Origin: an uncultured Pirellulaceae bacterium
GTDB lineage: Bacteria > Planctomycetota > Planctomycetia > Pirellulales > Pirellulaceae
Assembly (NCBI GenBank): GCA_947259675.1
Contig: CAMYNE010000085.1
Coordinates: 1 to 7,559 of the forward strand
DNA length: 7,559 nucleotides
Reading direction: 5' to 3'
How positions within the stretch are numbered: the stretch's first letter is position 1; the number at the start of each line of letters is the position of its first letter. A program made the translations under genes and the position numbers. Under the pieces are notes generated by a model, which saw nothing but the letters and a program-made list of their open reading frames with translations, had not been told where the DNA came from and ran no database searches. Shown here piece after piece: positions 1 through 6,198 of the stretch.

Positions 1-9
1 TGTGGCGCC

Positions 10-48
10 AGGTTGAAGATGAGGCTCCCACCGCGTGAACGCGGGGGT
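10..48 (+). repeat. REP-like palindromic repeat, copy 1 (forward)
   Basis: This is a 39 bp unit that recurs exactly at 87-125. Its 3' half contains the perfect hairpin core CCGCGT-GA-ACGCGG followed by a run of G. Just after it, at about 58-73, the text resembles the flank that follows the inverted copies (GGTCGGGTGTTT against GGTTGGGTGTTT), so a decayed inverted copy may sit there. It lies outside any gene I can see and close to the left window edge. Confidence 0.85.
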
Positions 49-86
49 TTCCGTATGGTGGTCGGGTGTTTGTTGGCCGAGTGTCT

Positions 87-125
87 AGGTTGAAGATGAG
101 GCTCCCACCGCGTGAACGCGGGGGT
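87..125 (+). repeat. REP-like palindromic repeat, copy 2 (forward)
   Basis: This is an exact 39 bp duplicate of 10-48, starting 77 bp downstream of it. It is the left arm of a long imperfect palindrome spanning about 87-177: it begins AGGTTGA and the opposite arm ends TCAACCT. The centre is near position 132. As RNA the whole segment would fold into one long hairpin. Confidence 0.85.
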
Positions 126-132
126 CTCCAGT

Positions 133-177
133 CAGAAGCCCCCGCGTTTACGCGGTTGGGTGTTTCACCATCAACCT
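133..177 (-). repeat. REP-like palindromic repeat, copy 3 (inverted)
   Basis: Read on the minus strand this segment begins AGGTTGA and contains ACCGCGT-A-AACGCGGGGG. It aligns with the forward copies along their whole length, with one extra base and scattered substitutions. Its core CCGCGT-TT-ACGCGG is a perfect inverted repeat by itself. Together with copy 2 it forms a head-to-head, BIME-like pair. Confidence 0.8.
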
Positions 178-205
178 AACGCCGAAACCACCCACACATT
201 TCATC

Positions 206-249
206 CAGAAGCCCCCGCGTTTACGCGGTCGGGAGTGTCACCAACAAAC
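206..249 (-). repeat. REP-like palindromic repeat, copy 4 (inverted)
   Basis: The 24 bp core at 206-229 is identical to 133-156 (CAGAAGCCCCCGCG then TTTACGCGGT). The flank to about 249 is a diverged version of the copy 3 flank. It ends five bases before the stop codon of the convergently placed methyltransferase gene, so it probably lies in that gene's 3' UTR and could end or stabilise the transcript. That role is inferred from position and structure. Confidence 0.75.
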
Positions 250-253
250 TGTC

Positions 254-1324
254 TTACGCGCCATTTGCTCGCATGTTTTTGAAATTGACATAAGTCGTTT
301 TTTGGTTGCGGCCAACGGCTGCGCTTGGAAATGTCGGCTTGGTCGCAATCGTGCAACAAAGTCCGAACCTGCGACAGCACTGGACAGCGGATGAATAAGG
401 AATCCATTCGAGCGCTGGTTCGACGAGCCGTTTGAACCATGTCATGTCAGGCCAATTGATCTGATAGATTTTCTTCTTGCCGACAAAGCAGGGTGTTTTG
501 ACAGATGCAAATCCGGTGTTGGAGAGTAACTGACAGACTTCTGAGAGTGTGTATTCTCTCAGATGAAATCCTATCGCGGTAGAACGGGGAGGCAAGTGAC
601 TTGCCGTCACGTCCATCGGTCGCATGTGCCAATTTGGTGTGATCGTGATTAACTGTCCGCCCGGGACCAGGAGTTCGTAGATCCTGGCCAGGTATTCTTC
701 AATTTCATCGACGTGAATATGTTCGAAAACGTCATTCCAGTAAACGAGACTGAATTGTCCCAACAACGATTCGACTCGGTCGTTTTGGAGAAAGTTCCCA
801 AAACAGAGATTGCCATGATTATTCACCGAGAGCCTTTGTTTGGCATCTTGATAAAGTTGGTCCGCGACTTCCAGGCCTCCGACTCGAAAACCAGCGGAGG
901 ACGCGGCGTCCAGCAGAATTCCCGACCCAAATCCTAACTCAAACAGGCCACCTTCAACTTCGTATTCTTGCAATGAAGCCAACTGGCCCAAGACCCATTT
1001 GGTGTAGCGTTGATCCATACCCATTACGAAATCAGCTTCGCCACGTTTTTCGGAGGCAGTCGCCAGGATTTGGCAAACGGTTTCGTACGCCTTGCCAGTG
1101 ATTTCAGCTCGTTCGTCACTGCCTTTGGCGGAAATCTTGATCAGCTCGGCGAACGCTGTTTCCTGTTCCCACTGAAGCTGAGCGAGTTCGTCGACTGAAA
1201 GTTGACTCAAGTCTTGGATATTTCCGTCAACGAGTTCGACGGAATTTGATTCTCGGCCTTGCTGAACTTGAGAATCCGATAATGCCTCGGCCTCGAAGTG
1301 AGATTGATTCAGCTTTTGGATCAT
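254..1324 (-). CDS. class I SAM-dependent methyltransferase
   Basis: This 356-residue protein is predicted to be cytoplasmic and to transfer a methyl group from S-adenosylmethionine to an unidentified substrate. The Rossmann-type core runs from about residue 120 to 285. Motif I is ELGFGSG (129-135); the acidic end of beta 2 is GGLEV (149-153, Glu152); YWNDVFEHI (195-203) is the post-motif seen in Methyltransf_11/23-like families; LLVPGGQLITITPN (218-231) is the motif III strand. Residues 1-115 form a mostly helical, acidic extension with no domain I recognise, and the last 70 residues are Cys/Lys-rich and unassigned. The start is the first ATG of the frame; the upstream text has no good Shine-Dalgarno. 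Families of this type often modify sugars, polyketides or lipids, but neither sequence nor neighbours fix the substrate. Fold confidence is high, substrate confidence nil. Confidence 0.88.
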   Translation of the reverse strand: MIQKLNQSHFEAEALSDSQVQQGRESNSVELVDGNIQDLSQLSVDELAQLQWEQETAFAELIKISAKGSDERAEITGKAYETVCQILATASEKRGEADFVMGMDQRYTKWVLGQLASLQEYEVEGGLFELGFGSGILLDAASSAGFRVGGLEVADQLYQDAKQRLSVNNHGNLCFGNFLQNDRVESLLGQFSLVYWNDVFEHIHVDEIEEYLARIYELLVPGGQLITITPNWHMRPMDVTASHLPPRSTAIGFHLREYTLSEVCQLLSNTGFASVKTPCFVGKKKIYQINWPDMTWFKRLVEPALEWIPYSSAVQCCRRFGLCCTIATKPTFPSAAVGRNQKTTYVNFKNMRANGA

Positions 1325-1354
1325 GGATTTCGACGAGGGTTAGGTTCTCAATCA

Positions 1355-1412
1355 ATGACTAAGCTTAGTTCGCTCAAGAACTGCGAGCCGCCGAAATCTT
1401 TGACTTAGTCAT
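1355..1412. promoter_or_regulatory. inverted repeat upstream of the methyltransferase gene
   Basis: ATGACTAAG (1355-1363) is the exact reverse complement of CTTAGTCAT (1404-1412). Each arm also sits in a local palindrome: ACTAAGCTTAGT (1358-1369, 12 bp, perfect) and TGACT-T-AGTCA (1401-1411). The arms begin about 30 bp before the methyltransferase start codon. They could be a dimeric operator pair or a hairpin in the leader of this gene or the tail of the upstream transcript. There is no U-run on the minus strand typical of an intrinsic terminator. The repeat is directly visible; the function is not known. Confidence 0.4.
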
Positions 1413-1416
1413 GAGC

Positions 1417-1599
1417 TCAAGCAAACCCAACCAACGTCAAAACCGATCGAGAATCCGTGCGTGCCGGATCGACGGTTTGTATCGGTCTTGCCGATGATGC
1501 CGCAAAAATGCGTCGAATTTCCATCAATATGAAATAAAGGGTGGCTGCTCCAAAAACACAGCACACCCAGTAGACGCCGATGATGAGAAACACTTCCAA
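1417..1599 (-). CDS. possible small single-pass membrane protein
   Basis: This doubtful ORF encodes about 60 residues. It has one hydrophobic segment (about residues 3-26, VFLIIGVYWVCCVFGAATLYFILM) followed by basic EIRR, as in an N-out, C-in helix or an uncleaved anchor, and then a short polar tail. No family is recognised. The only starts are TTG (1599-1597) or GTG (1593-1591). The frame stays open back to about 1632, overlapping the end of the PEP-CTERM gene, but contains no ATG. The TTG lies four bases after the stop of that gene on the same strand, which would suit translational coupling. There is no convincing separate ribosome binding site. A chance ORF remains quite possible. Confidence 0.3.
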   Translation of the reverse strand: MEVFLIIGVYWVCCVFGAATLYFILMEIRRIFAASSARPIQTVDPARTDSRSVLTLVGFA

Positions 1600-1603
1600 A
1601 TTC

Positions 1604-2386
1604 TTATCTTCGACGCCTTCTCGTAACTGCTGTCAAACCGACTACCCCCAGAACTGCCATTGATCCGGGTTCAGGCACTTGGGTGATTCTAAAACGGGCA
1701 ACAACGGTATCGGGTGAAAAACCAGAAGTGATTGTTGCGCCGGAAACAGTTTTCGTCCCGATGAAATCGTTCAAATCTGCCAGATCAATCAGGCTGATCG
1801 GATTTGATTCACTGGTGCTCGTGCCCCCGTTTGCTGAAAACGCCGCACCCCCGTTGATGTCGTTGACTTCCGTTCCAGCATCATAAATCATGTTTGCCGT
1901 GATATCGAAAGTCAGCGGTCCGTTGAAATTTCCATTTGAATCGAACAATTCAAGAGCATCAGCGTTCCCAAAGAAAGCATCATTCGAAGGAATGACCATC
2001 GACGCAAAGTTGAGGAATCGCTGTGTCGAGCTGTCGATGTCGAAAACCTGAGAAATCGATTCGCCCGGATCAAACGGCGGCGGACCCGCCGAGTCGCCGA
2101 GCACGGTTGCGGCTTGAGCGGTTGGTTGTTGTGCCAACAGGAGAGCGGAAATTGGGCCGGTGTCGCCCCCTTCGGCTAACGCCTCGAGCTGGGCCGATGC
2201 AAATCCGCCGGAGTCAAAGACGTCAAATGTTCCATCGTGAAACCCCAAAAAGACAGGGGTAAAGAAAAAACCACCTACAGGTGCGGGGTTCTCAATATCA
2301 ATTCTGATTTGGTCTGCGATTACGTTTGATTGGTAGAAGCAAATGGCTGCAATAGCAGCCAAAGTGCATACTCTGATCAGTTTCAT
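1604..2386 (-). CDS. spondin-domain exported protein with PEP-CTERM sorting tail
   Basis: This 260-residue protein is exported to the cell surface or envelope. Residues 1-24 are a Sec signal peptide with likely cleavage at NVIA|DQ. Residues 25-235 match the bacterial spondin_N pattern: IRIDIENPAP near the N terminus, FTPVFLGFHDGTFDVFDSG (42-60), ASAQLEALAEGG (63-74), RFLNFASMVIPSNDAFFGN (123-141), then GTEVNDINGG (171-180). The C terminus is a standard PEP-CTERM tail: VPEPG (237-241), a short hydrophobic helix (about 243-254) and RRRRR (256-260). Such tails are recognised by an exosortase, so the mature protein probably loses its tail and joins the extracellular matrix. No exosortase gene is in the window. 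The ATG has a weak GAGG ten bases upstream. The gene is divergent from the kinase/sigma pair and shares its 251 bp promoter region. Confidence 0.92.
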   Translation of the reverse strand: MKLIRVCTLAAIAAICFYQSNVIADQIRIDIENPAPVGGFFFTPVFLGFHDGTFDVFDSGGFASAQLEALAEGGDTGPISALLLAQQPTAQAATVLGDSAGPPPFDPGESISQVFDIDSSTQRFLNFASMVIPSNDAFFGNADALELFDSNGNFNGPLTFDITANMIYDAGTEVNDINGGAAFSANGGTSTSESNPISLIDLADLNDFIGTKTVSGATITSGFSPDTVVARFRITQVPEPGSMAVLGVVGLTAVTRRRRR

Positions 2387-2637
2387 GGTGTTATTGCCTC
2401 AATTTGAAATAATTTGTGTTTCCCAATCCAGCTACGGTGGGTGGGCCTATCAGGTATCGCGAAATAAACCTAGCGCGCGCCTCATTTTTTCCCGCCAAAA
2501 GTTTCAAAATGTTTCAGGTACCGGTGTTGTGTTATGTTTCACAAAAGAAAAAACTGACGACTACCATGGAAACCTAAAGCAATTGGCGTAAAGTTACGTA
2601 CAACTGATGTGTCGTAAGCATAAGCACGAATCTGGAT
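2387..2637. promoter_or_regulatory. divergent intergenic promoter region with clustered GAAAC motifs
   Basis: This 251 bp gene-free region separates the leftward spondin/PEP-CTERM gene from the rightward kinase/sigma operon, so both promoters should lie here. It is AT-rich at the ends, with a GCGCGCGC run at 2473-2480. GTTTC (minus-strand GAAAC) occurs at 2418-2422, 2501-2505, 2511-2515 and 2536-2540, and GAAAC on the plus strand at 2569-2573. Two copies are exactly 10 bp apart. GGAAAC (2568-2573) is followed 13 bp later by CGTAA, which resembles an ECF-type promoter but with a short spacer. I could not assign a transcription start. A readable frame within 2343-2591 on the plus strand looks non-coding. 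Confidence 0.5.
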
Positions 2638-4644
2638 ATGAAAACAGAATTGGTCGAAGAACTATTTGCCAAAATGGTTGCCACGTTGCCACACCAGCGC
2701 AGTGACTTTGTTTCAGCAGCGAAATATCCGCAGGCGGTCAAAGAAGCTGCATCGCGTTTGGTTAAGGCCTACGAATCGAAATCGCAATTACTGAATGACG
2801 ATCTATTAAGCGACATCGCGCGGATTGACCCCGATTTCTTTGAATCGGTCGATCAAGACAGCGATTTGATTCTGCAGCCGGGTGATCGAATCAAGGATTA
2901 CGTAATCGAATCGATCATTGGCCAAGGCGGCATGTCCGTGATCTATCGTGCGATACAATCGAATCCAATCAAACGCCGGGTCGCCTTGAAGTTTATCCGG
3001 CCGAGCGTATTGGCGCCGAAAACGGTGTTGCGGTTTTTTCGAGAACAACAAGCATTGGCACTCGTTGGCCATCCTAATATTGCCACGCTTTATGAGGTTG
3101 GTTCGACCCCTGAGGGGCATCCATTTGCCGCAATGGAGTTTGTGAATGGGCTACCAATTACCGAGTTTTGCCGGAAACATCGCATGGAGAGTCGGCAGCG
3201 AATCATTCTATTCCTGCGCGCATGTGAGGGGCTTATGCACGCGCACCGGCACGGTATCATTCATCGCGACATCAAGCCGGATAACATGCTGGTCGGCCTT
3301 CGCGACCGGAAACCTGTCCCGAAACTGATCGATTTTGGAATTGCCAAGTTTGATCGTGATGATATGAAAAATAACAAAACGATGACCCAGATAGGGCAAG
3401 TGCTCGGGTCACCACGTTATATGAGCCCTGAACAATTTGACGGCAAAACGGTTGACCAACGATCGGACATTTATTCAGCCGGGCTGGTATTGTTCGAATT
3501 GCTGACTCGGTCACCGCATCGCAAGGGAGATACCACTGAAGAAATCATGAAACAGGCGCGAGCTGCTGAACCGGAATTACCAAGCCGTCGAATCAAAAAT
3601 AACGTCCAAGATCTTCCACCTCAAGTCTTTGCTAGTGATTCAACAGATGCGTTAATCAAATTCACAAGACGTGATTTGGATTGGATTATCGCCAAAGCGC
3701 TTGCCAAAGACGCACAGCAGCGCTACCCGACGATGGGGAGTTTCATAAAAGACTTGCGGGCCACATTGCGCGATCAACCGGTCTCTGTTTCCAGTCCAAA
3801 TCCAATCGTCAGATTGAAGAGATTTGCCAACAGGAATCGGGTTTTGATCGCGACGACCGTCGCCGTGATTTTGCTGGCCTCCACCGCCTTCTGGTTTGTC
3901 AACTGGCGAAGCTCGGCGAATGAGCTTACTGCCGCCCGGCAAGCTAATACGACCTCCGAAATTCAGACCGCTGCCGCTAACAATTTGGTCATGCGTTTGT
4001 TAGCCTCTGACATGTATGAACTGACCACGGCGCAATTTGAGTTTAAGCTGATTCCCATTTACCAAACCCAATGCGATCGAATCAAGGCATCCGGTGGACC
4101 CAAGTCCAAAGAGGATCAAGCCGTGTATGGAATTCTGGCCGTACTTTACGCGATGTCTGGAAATTTTGATCAGGCAGACGAATTAATGAGTCAAGTAGCC
4201 GATGACGAACAAGAAACCGGATTGCGGTCCGTACGCGAGAAAATCTGCGCTCAATATGCGGCTTCAGCAAAAGAGAAATTAAGAGAACTCGAAGGCGAAG
4301 AGAACAGTTTCGAACGGGCAATGCAACAAATGACGCTGGGGAGATGCTACATCGTTTGGAATATGCTTGATGACGGAAAATCCCTGCTGAAGGACTCAAT
4401 CGAATTCTTTGACTCAAATAGACCTGGTTCATACGAATCACTGGTCGCTCGAAACACACTGATAAAAATATATGACCAGGCCGGCGAAAATGAAAATAAG
4501 TTGGCTTTGCTCTTAGAGACGCACGAAAAATTCAAGGACCAGGAAAAGCTGCTTACCAGCTCGAAAGGCAAATCTGCGTTTGCAAATGTTGTCGATTCGC
4601 TTGTGGAAATTGATGCCCAAAAATATGGTTCCTTAAAAAATTGA
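2638..4644 (+). CDS. membrane-anchored Hanks-type Ser/Thr protein kinase with TPR-like C-terminal region
   Basis: This 668-residue kinase transfers ATP gamma-phosphate to Ser/Thr of partner proteins. A helical N-terminal extension (1-85) precedes the catalytic domain (about 88-375). The Gly-rich loop is GQGGMSVIYRA (95-105), the ATP lysine is in VALK (Lys118), the catalytic loop is HRDIKPDN (209-216, Asp211, Asn216), metal binding is DFG (232-234), and the APE-like motif is SPE (263-265), followed by SDIYSAG (276-282). All key residues are present, so it should be active. One transmembrane helix lies at about 401-421, preceded by basic residues (RLKRFANRNR), placing the kinase in the cytoplasm and the C-terminal 245 residues outside. 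That part is helical with TPR-like stretches (about 493-525 and 560-615) and probably senses or binds protein. No PASTA repeat is present. The gene overlaps nothing and its stop is 24 bp before the sigma ATG, so the two form an operon. Upstream Shine-Dalgarno is weak (CTGGAT). Confidence 0.93.
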   Translation: MKTELVEELFAKMVATLPHQRSDFVSAAKYPQAVKEAASRLVKAYESKSQLLNDDLLSDIARIDPDFFESVDQDSDLILQPGDRIKDYVIESIIGQGGMSVIYRAIQSNPIKRRVALKFIRPSVLAPKTVLRFFREQQALALVGHPNIATLYEVGSTPEGHPFAAMEFVNGLPITEFCRKHRMESRQRIILFLRACEGLMHAHRHGIIHRDIKPDNMLVGLRDRKPVPKLIDFGIAKFDRDDMKNNKTMTQIGQVLGSPRYMSPEQFDGKTVDQRSDIYSAGLVLFELLTRSPHRKGDTTEEIMKQARAAEPELPSRRIKNNVQDLPPQVFASDSTDALIKFTRRDLDWIIAKALAKDAQQRYPTMGSFIKDLRATLRDQPVSVSSPNPIVRLKRFANRNRVLIATTVAVILLASTAFWFVNWRSSANELTAARQANTTSEIQTAAANNLVMRLLASDMYELTTAQFEFKLIPIYQTQCDRIKASGGPKSKEDQAVYGILAVLYAMSGNFDQADELMSQVADDEQETGLRSVREKICAQYAASAKEKLRELEGEENSFERAMQQMTLGRCYIVWNMLDDGKSLLKDSIEFFDSNRPGSYESLVARNTLIKIYDQAGENENKLALLLETHEKFKDQEKLLTSSKGKSAFANVVDSLVEIDAQKYGSLKN

Positions 4645-4668
4645 GCCCCCAGGTAGATTGAGTTTTTG

Positions 4669-5253
4669 ATGGAACCGAACGGAAACAATGAACCATCGCT
4701 GGAAACGAGAATTCTAAACGAGACCTATCGAGATGAGTCTCTTTCTGAATTTGCCGATACAGGTGAATGGATGCGGCGAACGTATCGCAAACTTCATAAG
4801 ATTGCCGTTTCGCAAATGAGCCACGAAAACAAAGGGCATACGCTTTCCGCGACAAGCCTGATTCATGAAGTCTTCTTGAGATTGCGTAACCGCGATTCGT
4901 CGACGTGGCTAAATGAACGTCAATTCTTGTCGATCGTAGCCTCTGAAATGAAACGCGTTTTGATCGATGCCGCTCGCAGAAAGAAAAGCGTCAAACGTGG
5001 CGGCGTCCATGCCAAGCAAACGCTTGACGAGGCTGAAGTCCCGCAGAAACTTGCGGAAACCGTCGTTGAGTTGAATGAAGCCGTAGACGAATTTGAAAAA
5101 ATCGAACCGGAGAAGGCGGAATTAGTTCGACTTCGTTATTTTTTGGGGCTGACGGAAGTTGAAGCTGCAAAGACCCTCGGGATTTCTCGAGCTACGGCGT
5201 CAAGGCACTGGACGTTTGCCCGGGCATGGCTGTTGGATTATCTCTCAAAGTAA
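4669..5253 (+). CDS. ECF-family RNA polymerase sigma factor (Sigma70_ECF, PF07638-like)
   Basis: This 194-residue protein directs RNA polymerase to a specific promoter set. Region 2 covers about residues 34-110, with the family pattern NKGHTLSATSLIHEVFLRL (54-72), W at 80 followed by NERQFLSIVASEMKRVLIDAARR (82-104), then KRGG (109-112). Region 4 covers about 136-190, with ELVRLRYFLGLTEVEAAKTL and the helix-turn-helix LGISRATASRHW (170-181). I chose the ATG at 4669; a TTG just upstream (4666) would add one residue. The short acidic linker (about 115-135) is as in other ECF sigmas lacking region 3. No anti-sigma factor gene is adjacent; the co-transcribed kinase is the likely regulator, an association known for planctomycete and acidobacterial sigmas of this kind. 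It ends 8 bp from the convergent DUF2007 gene with no terminator between. Confidence 0.93.
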   Translation: MEPNGNNEPSLETRILNETYRDESLSEFADTGEWMRRTYRKLHKIAVSQMSHENKGHTLSATSLIHEVFLRLRNRDSSTWLNERQFLSIVASEMKRVLIDAARRKKSVKRGGVHAKQTLDEAEVPQKLAETVVELNEAVDEFEKIEPEKAELVRLRYFLGLTEVEAAKTLGISRATASRHWTFARAWLLDYLSK

Positions 5254-5261
5254 ATCAAAAC

Positions 5262-5537
5262 TCAATCATCTTCCGGTTTCCCAATATCAACTTTGGACCA
5301 GTCGATTTTGTCTTCGCTCAGTTCGATGTCCTTCAACGCTTTCTGCGCGGCCTTCAAGTCGCCTTTCGAGACCATTACGCTTACATCGCCAGGGGCTTCC
5401 GCAATAAACCCTGCGGTAAAGCCGCCGACTGATTTCGCACGGATGCCGCGTTCGGCCAATGCCGTAATGATCGCGCCCGCCTCAAATTCGTCCGCGGCGC
5501 GAATGAGCACTTGGGGGCTGTTGAGATCGTCTTTCAT
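5262..5537 (-). CDS. small DUF2007-type putative signal-transducing protein
   Basis: This 91-residue soluble protein has a single small alpha/beta domain. VLIRAADEFEAGAIITALAERGI (10-32) followed by a strand and GDVSVMVSKGDLKAAQKALK (50-69) matches the DUF2007 pattern, in which a strand-helix unit ending in GI is followed by a hydrophobic strand and an helix starting with a D/E-x-x-A-A-x-x-A-L motif. The family has a ferredoxin/PII-like fold and is annotated as signal transducing, without a defined reaction. The acidic tail (residues 71-91) is probably flexible. The ATG is supported by a strong Shine-Dalgarno AAAGGAA (5550-5544) about seven bases upstream. It converges on the sigma gene, so its mRNA 3' end must overlap that transcript or stop within 8 bp. 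A link to the kinase/sigma module is not shown by the sequence. Confidence 0.8.
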   Translation of the reverse strand: MKDDLNSPQVLIRAADEFEAGAIITALAERGIRAKSVGGFTAGFIAEAPGDVSVMVSKGDLKAAQKALKDIELSEDKIDWSKVDIGKPEDD

Positions 5538-5550
5538 GGAGAGTTCCTTT

Positions 5551-6185
5551 CAAAGGTATTCGCAGACCGAATTAACTTATTGAAGTCGGTGCGGTTAACA
5601 CCTTACTTCGCCGCAAAAACAAGGTAAATCTGTGCCTGACGTTTCCCCCTTTTCTTGTCGGCTTGTTAATTTTTCATTCAACCCGAAAAGTCTGCATGCG
5701 ATAACGATCCGCCCTCCCCGGTGAAATATGCAGCTCTGGATTTTCACGAACCAGGAACAACCTGCAGCAGCCTAACCCCGAACGACGACCGGTCGAGGAA
5801 AACGATCTTAAACCGCATTTGGGCGTGAGGCAATCGACGTCGGATCCTTGTTCGTGGCCCAAAACACCGAAAAAAACAGGTTCAATCGTGTTTCTCCGGT
5901 CGCTGGAAATAGTTCGATCGTGACTTTTGTCGCCAACGAATTGGGATGGGGGAGTCAAGTCGACCGAAAAGCGTCTCGTGGTCGGCCTGACTGGCAATCG
6001 GATACGAATTTCAGCAGCGATTTTTACCATGGGGGCGATATAGATCGACTCGTCAAATGCTCAACAATCGCTGAGTTTTGCTGCACCAAGCTATTTACCT
6101 CGCTGACAAAGTGAATAGACTTAATGCTGGAAGGTTGATCGGTTGGACCCACAACACTTGATACTCTTCAAAGACCCATAATTTC
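5551..6185. other. about 630 bp without a defensible gene
   Basis: This stretch lies between the starts of the DUF2007 gene (leftward) and the Pro/Cys-rich gene (rightward), so it should carry both promoters, but it is much longer than needed. The longest frame is on the minus strand (5674-6030, 118 codons, ATG, no Shine-Dalgarno). Its product is Arg/Ser-rich with no signal peptide, membrane helix or known motif. A plus-strand frame (5848-6114) starts only at TTG and overlaps it. Neither looks like a normal gene. A perfect 10 bp palindrome CGACCGGTCG lies at 5786-5795. Near the right end TTGATA and TAATTT-like boxes (about 6158-6184) could be a promoter for the next gene, but the spacing is short. 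The block could be a dispersed intergenic repeat or a decayed gene. Confidence 0.45.
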
Positions 6186-6198
6186 AAGGTGAAAAAAG

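Noticed and set aside
10..249. CRISPR array (two identical 39 bp repeats with a 38 bp gap)
   Set aside because: Only two forward copies exist, the next two copies are inverted and diverged, the gap at least partly resembles repeat flank, and no cas gene is present. A REP-like cluster explains it better.
201..440. 79-codon minus-strand frame ending in the repeat
   Set aside because: It overlaps the methyltransferase gene in another frame and its C terminus is a translation of the palindromic repeat.
713..1198. Plus-strand frames of 62 and 74 codons
   Set aside because: They are antisense to the methyltransferase gene, without domains or ribosome binding sites.
1683..2262. Plus-strand frames opposite the spondin/PEP-CTERM gene
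   Set aside because: The minus-strand gene has clear domain, signal peptide and sorting tail; these frames are its mirror.
2343..2591. 82-codon plus-strand frame across the divergent promoter region
   Set aside because: It starts inside the signal peptide region of the PEP-CTERM gene, has no recognisable motif, and covers the expected promoters.
4666..4668. TTG as start of the sigma factor
   Set aside because: An ATG follows directly at 4669 and gives the same protein less one residue.
5674..6030. 118-codon minus-strand gene
   Set aside because: Arg/Ser-rich shadow-like composition, no Shine-Dalgarno, no motif. Kept only as a possible repeat or decayed gene.
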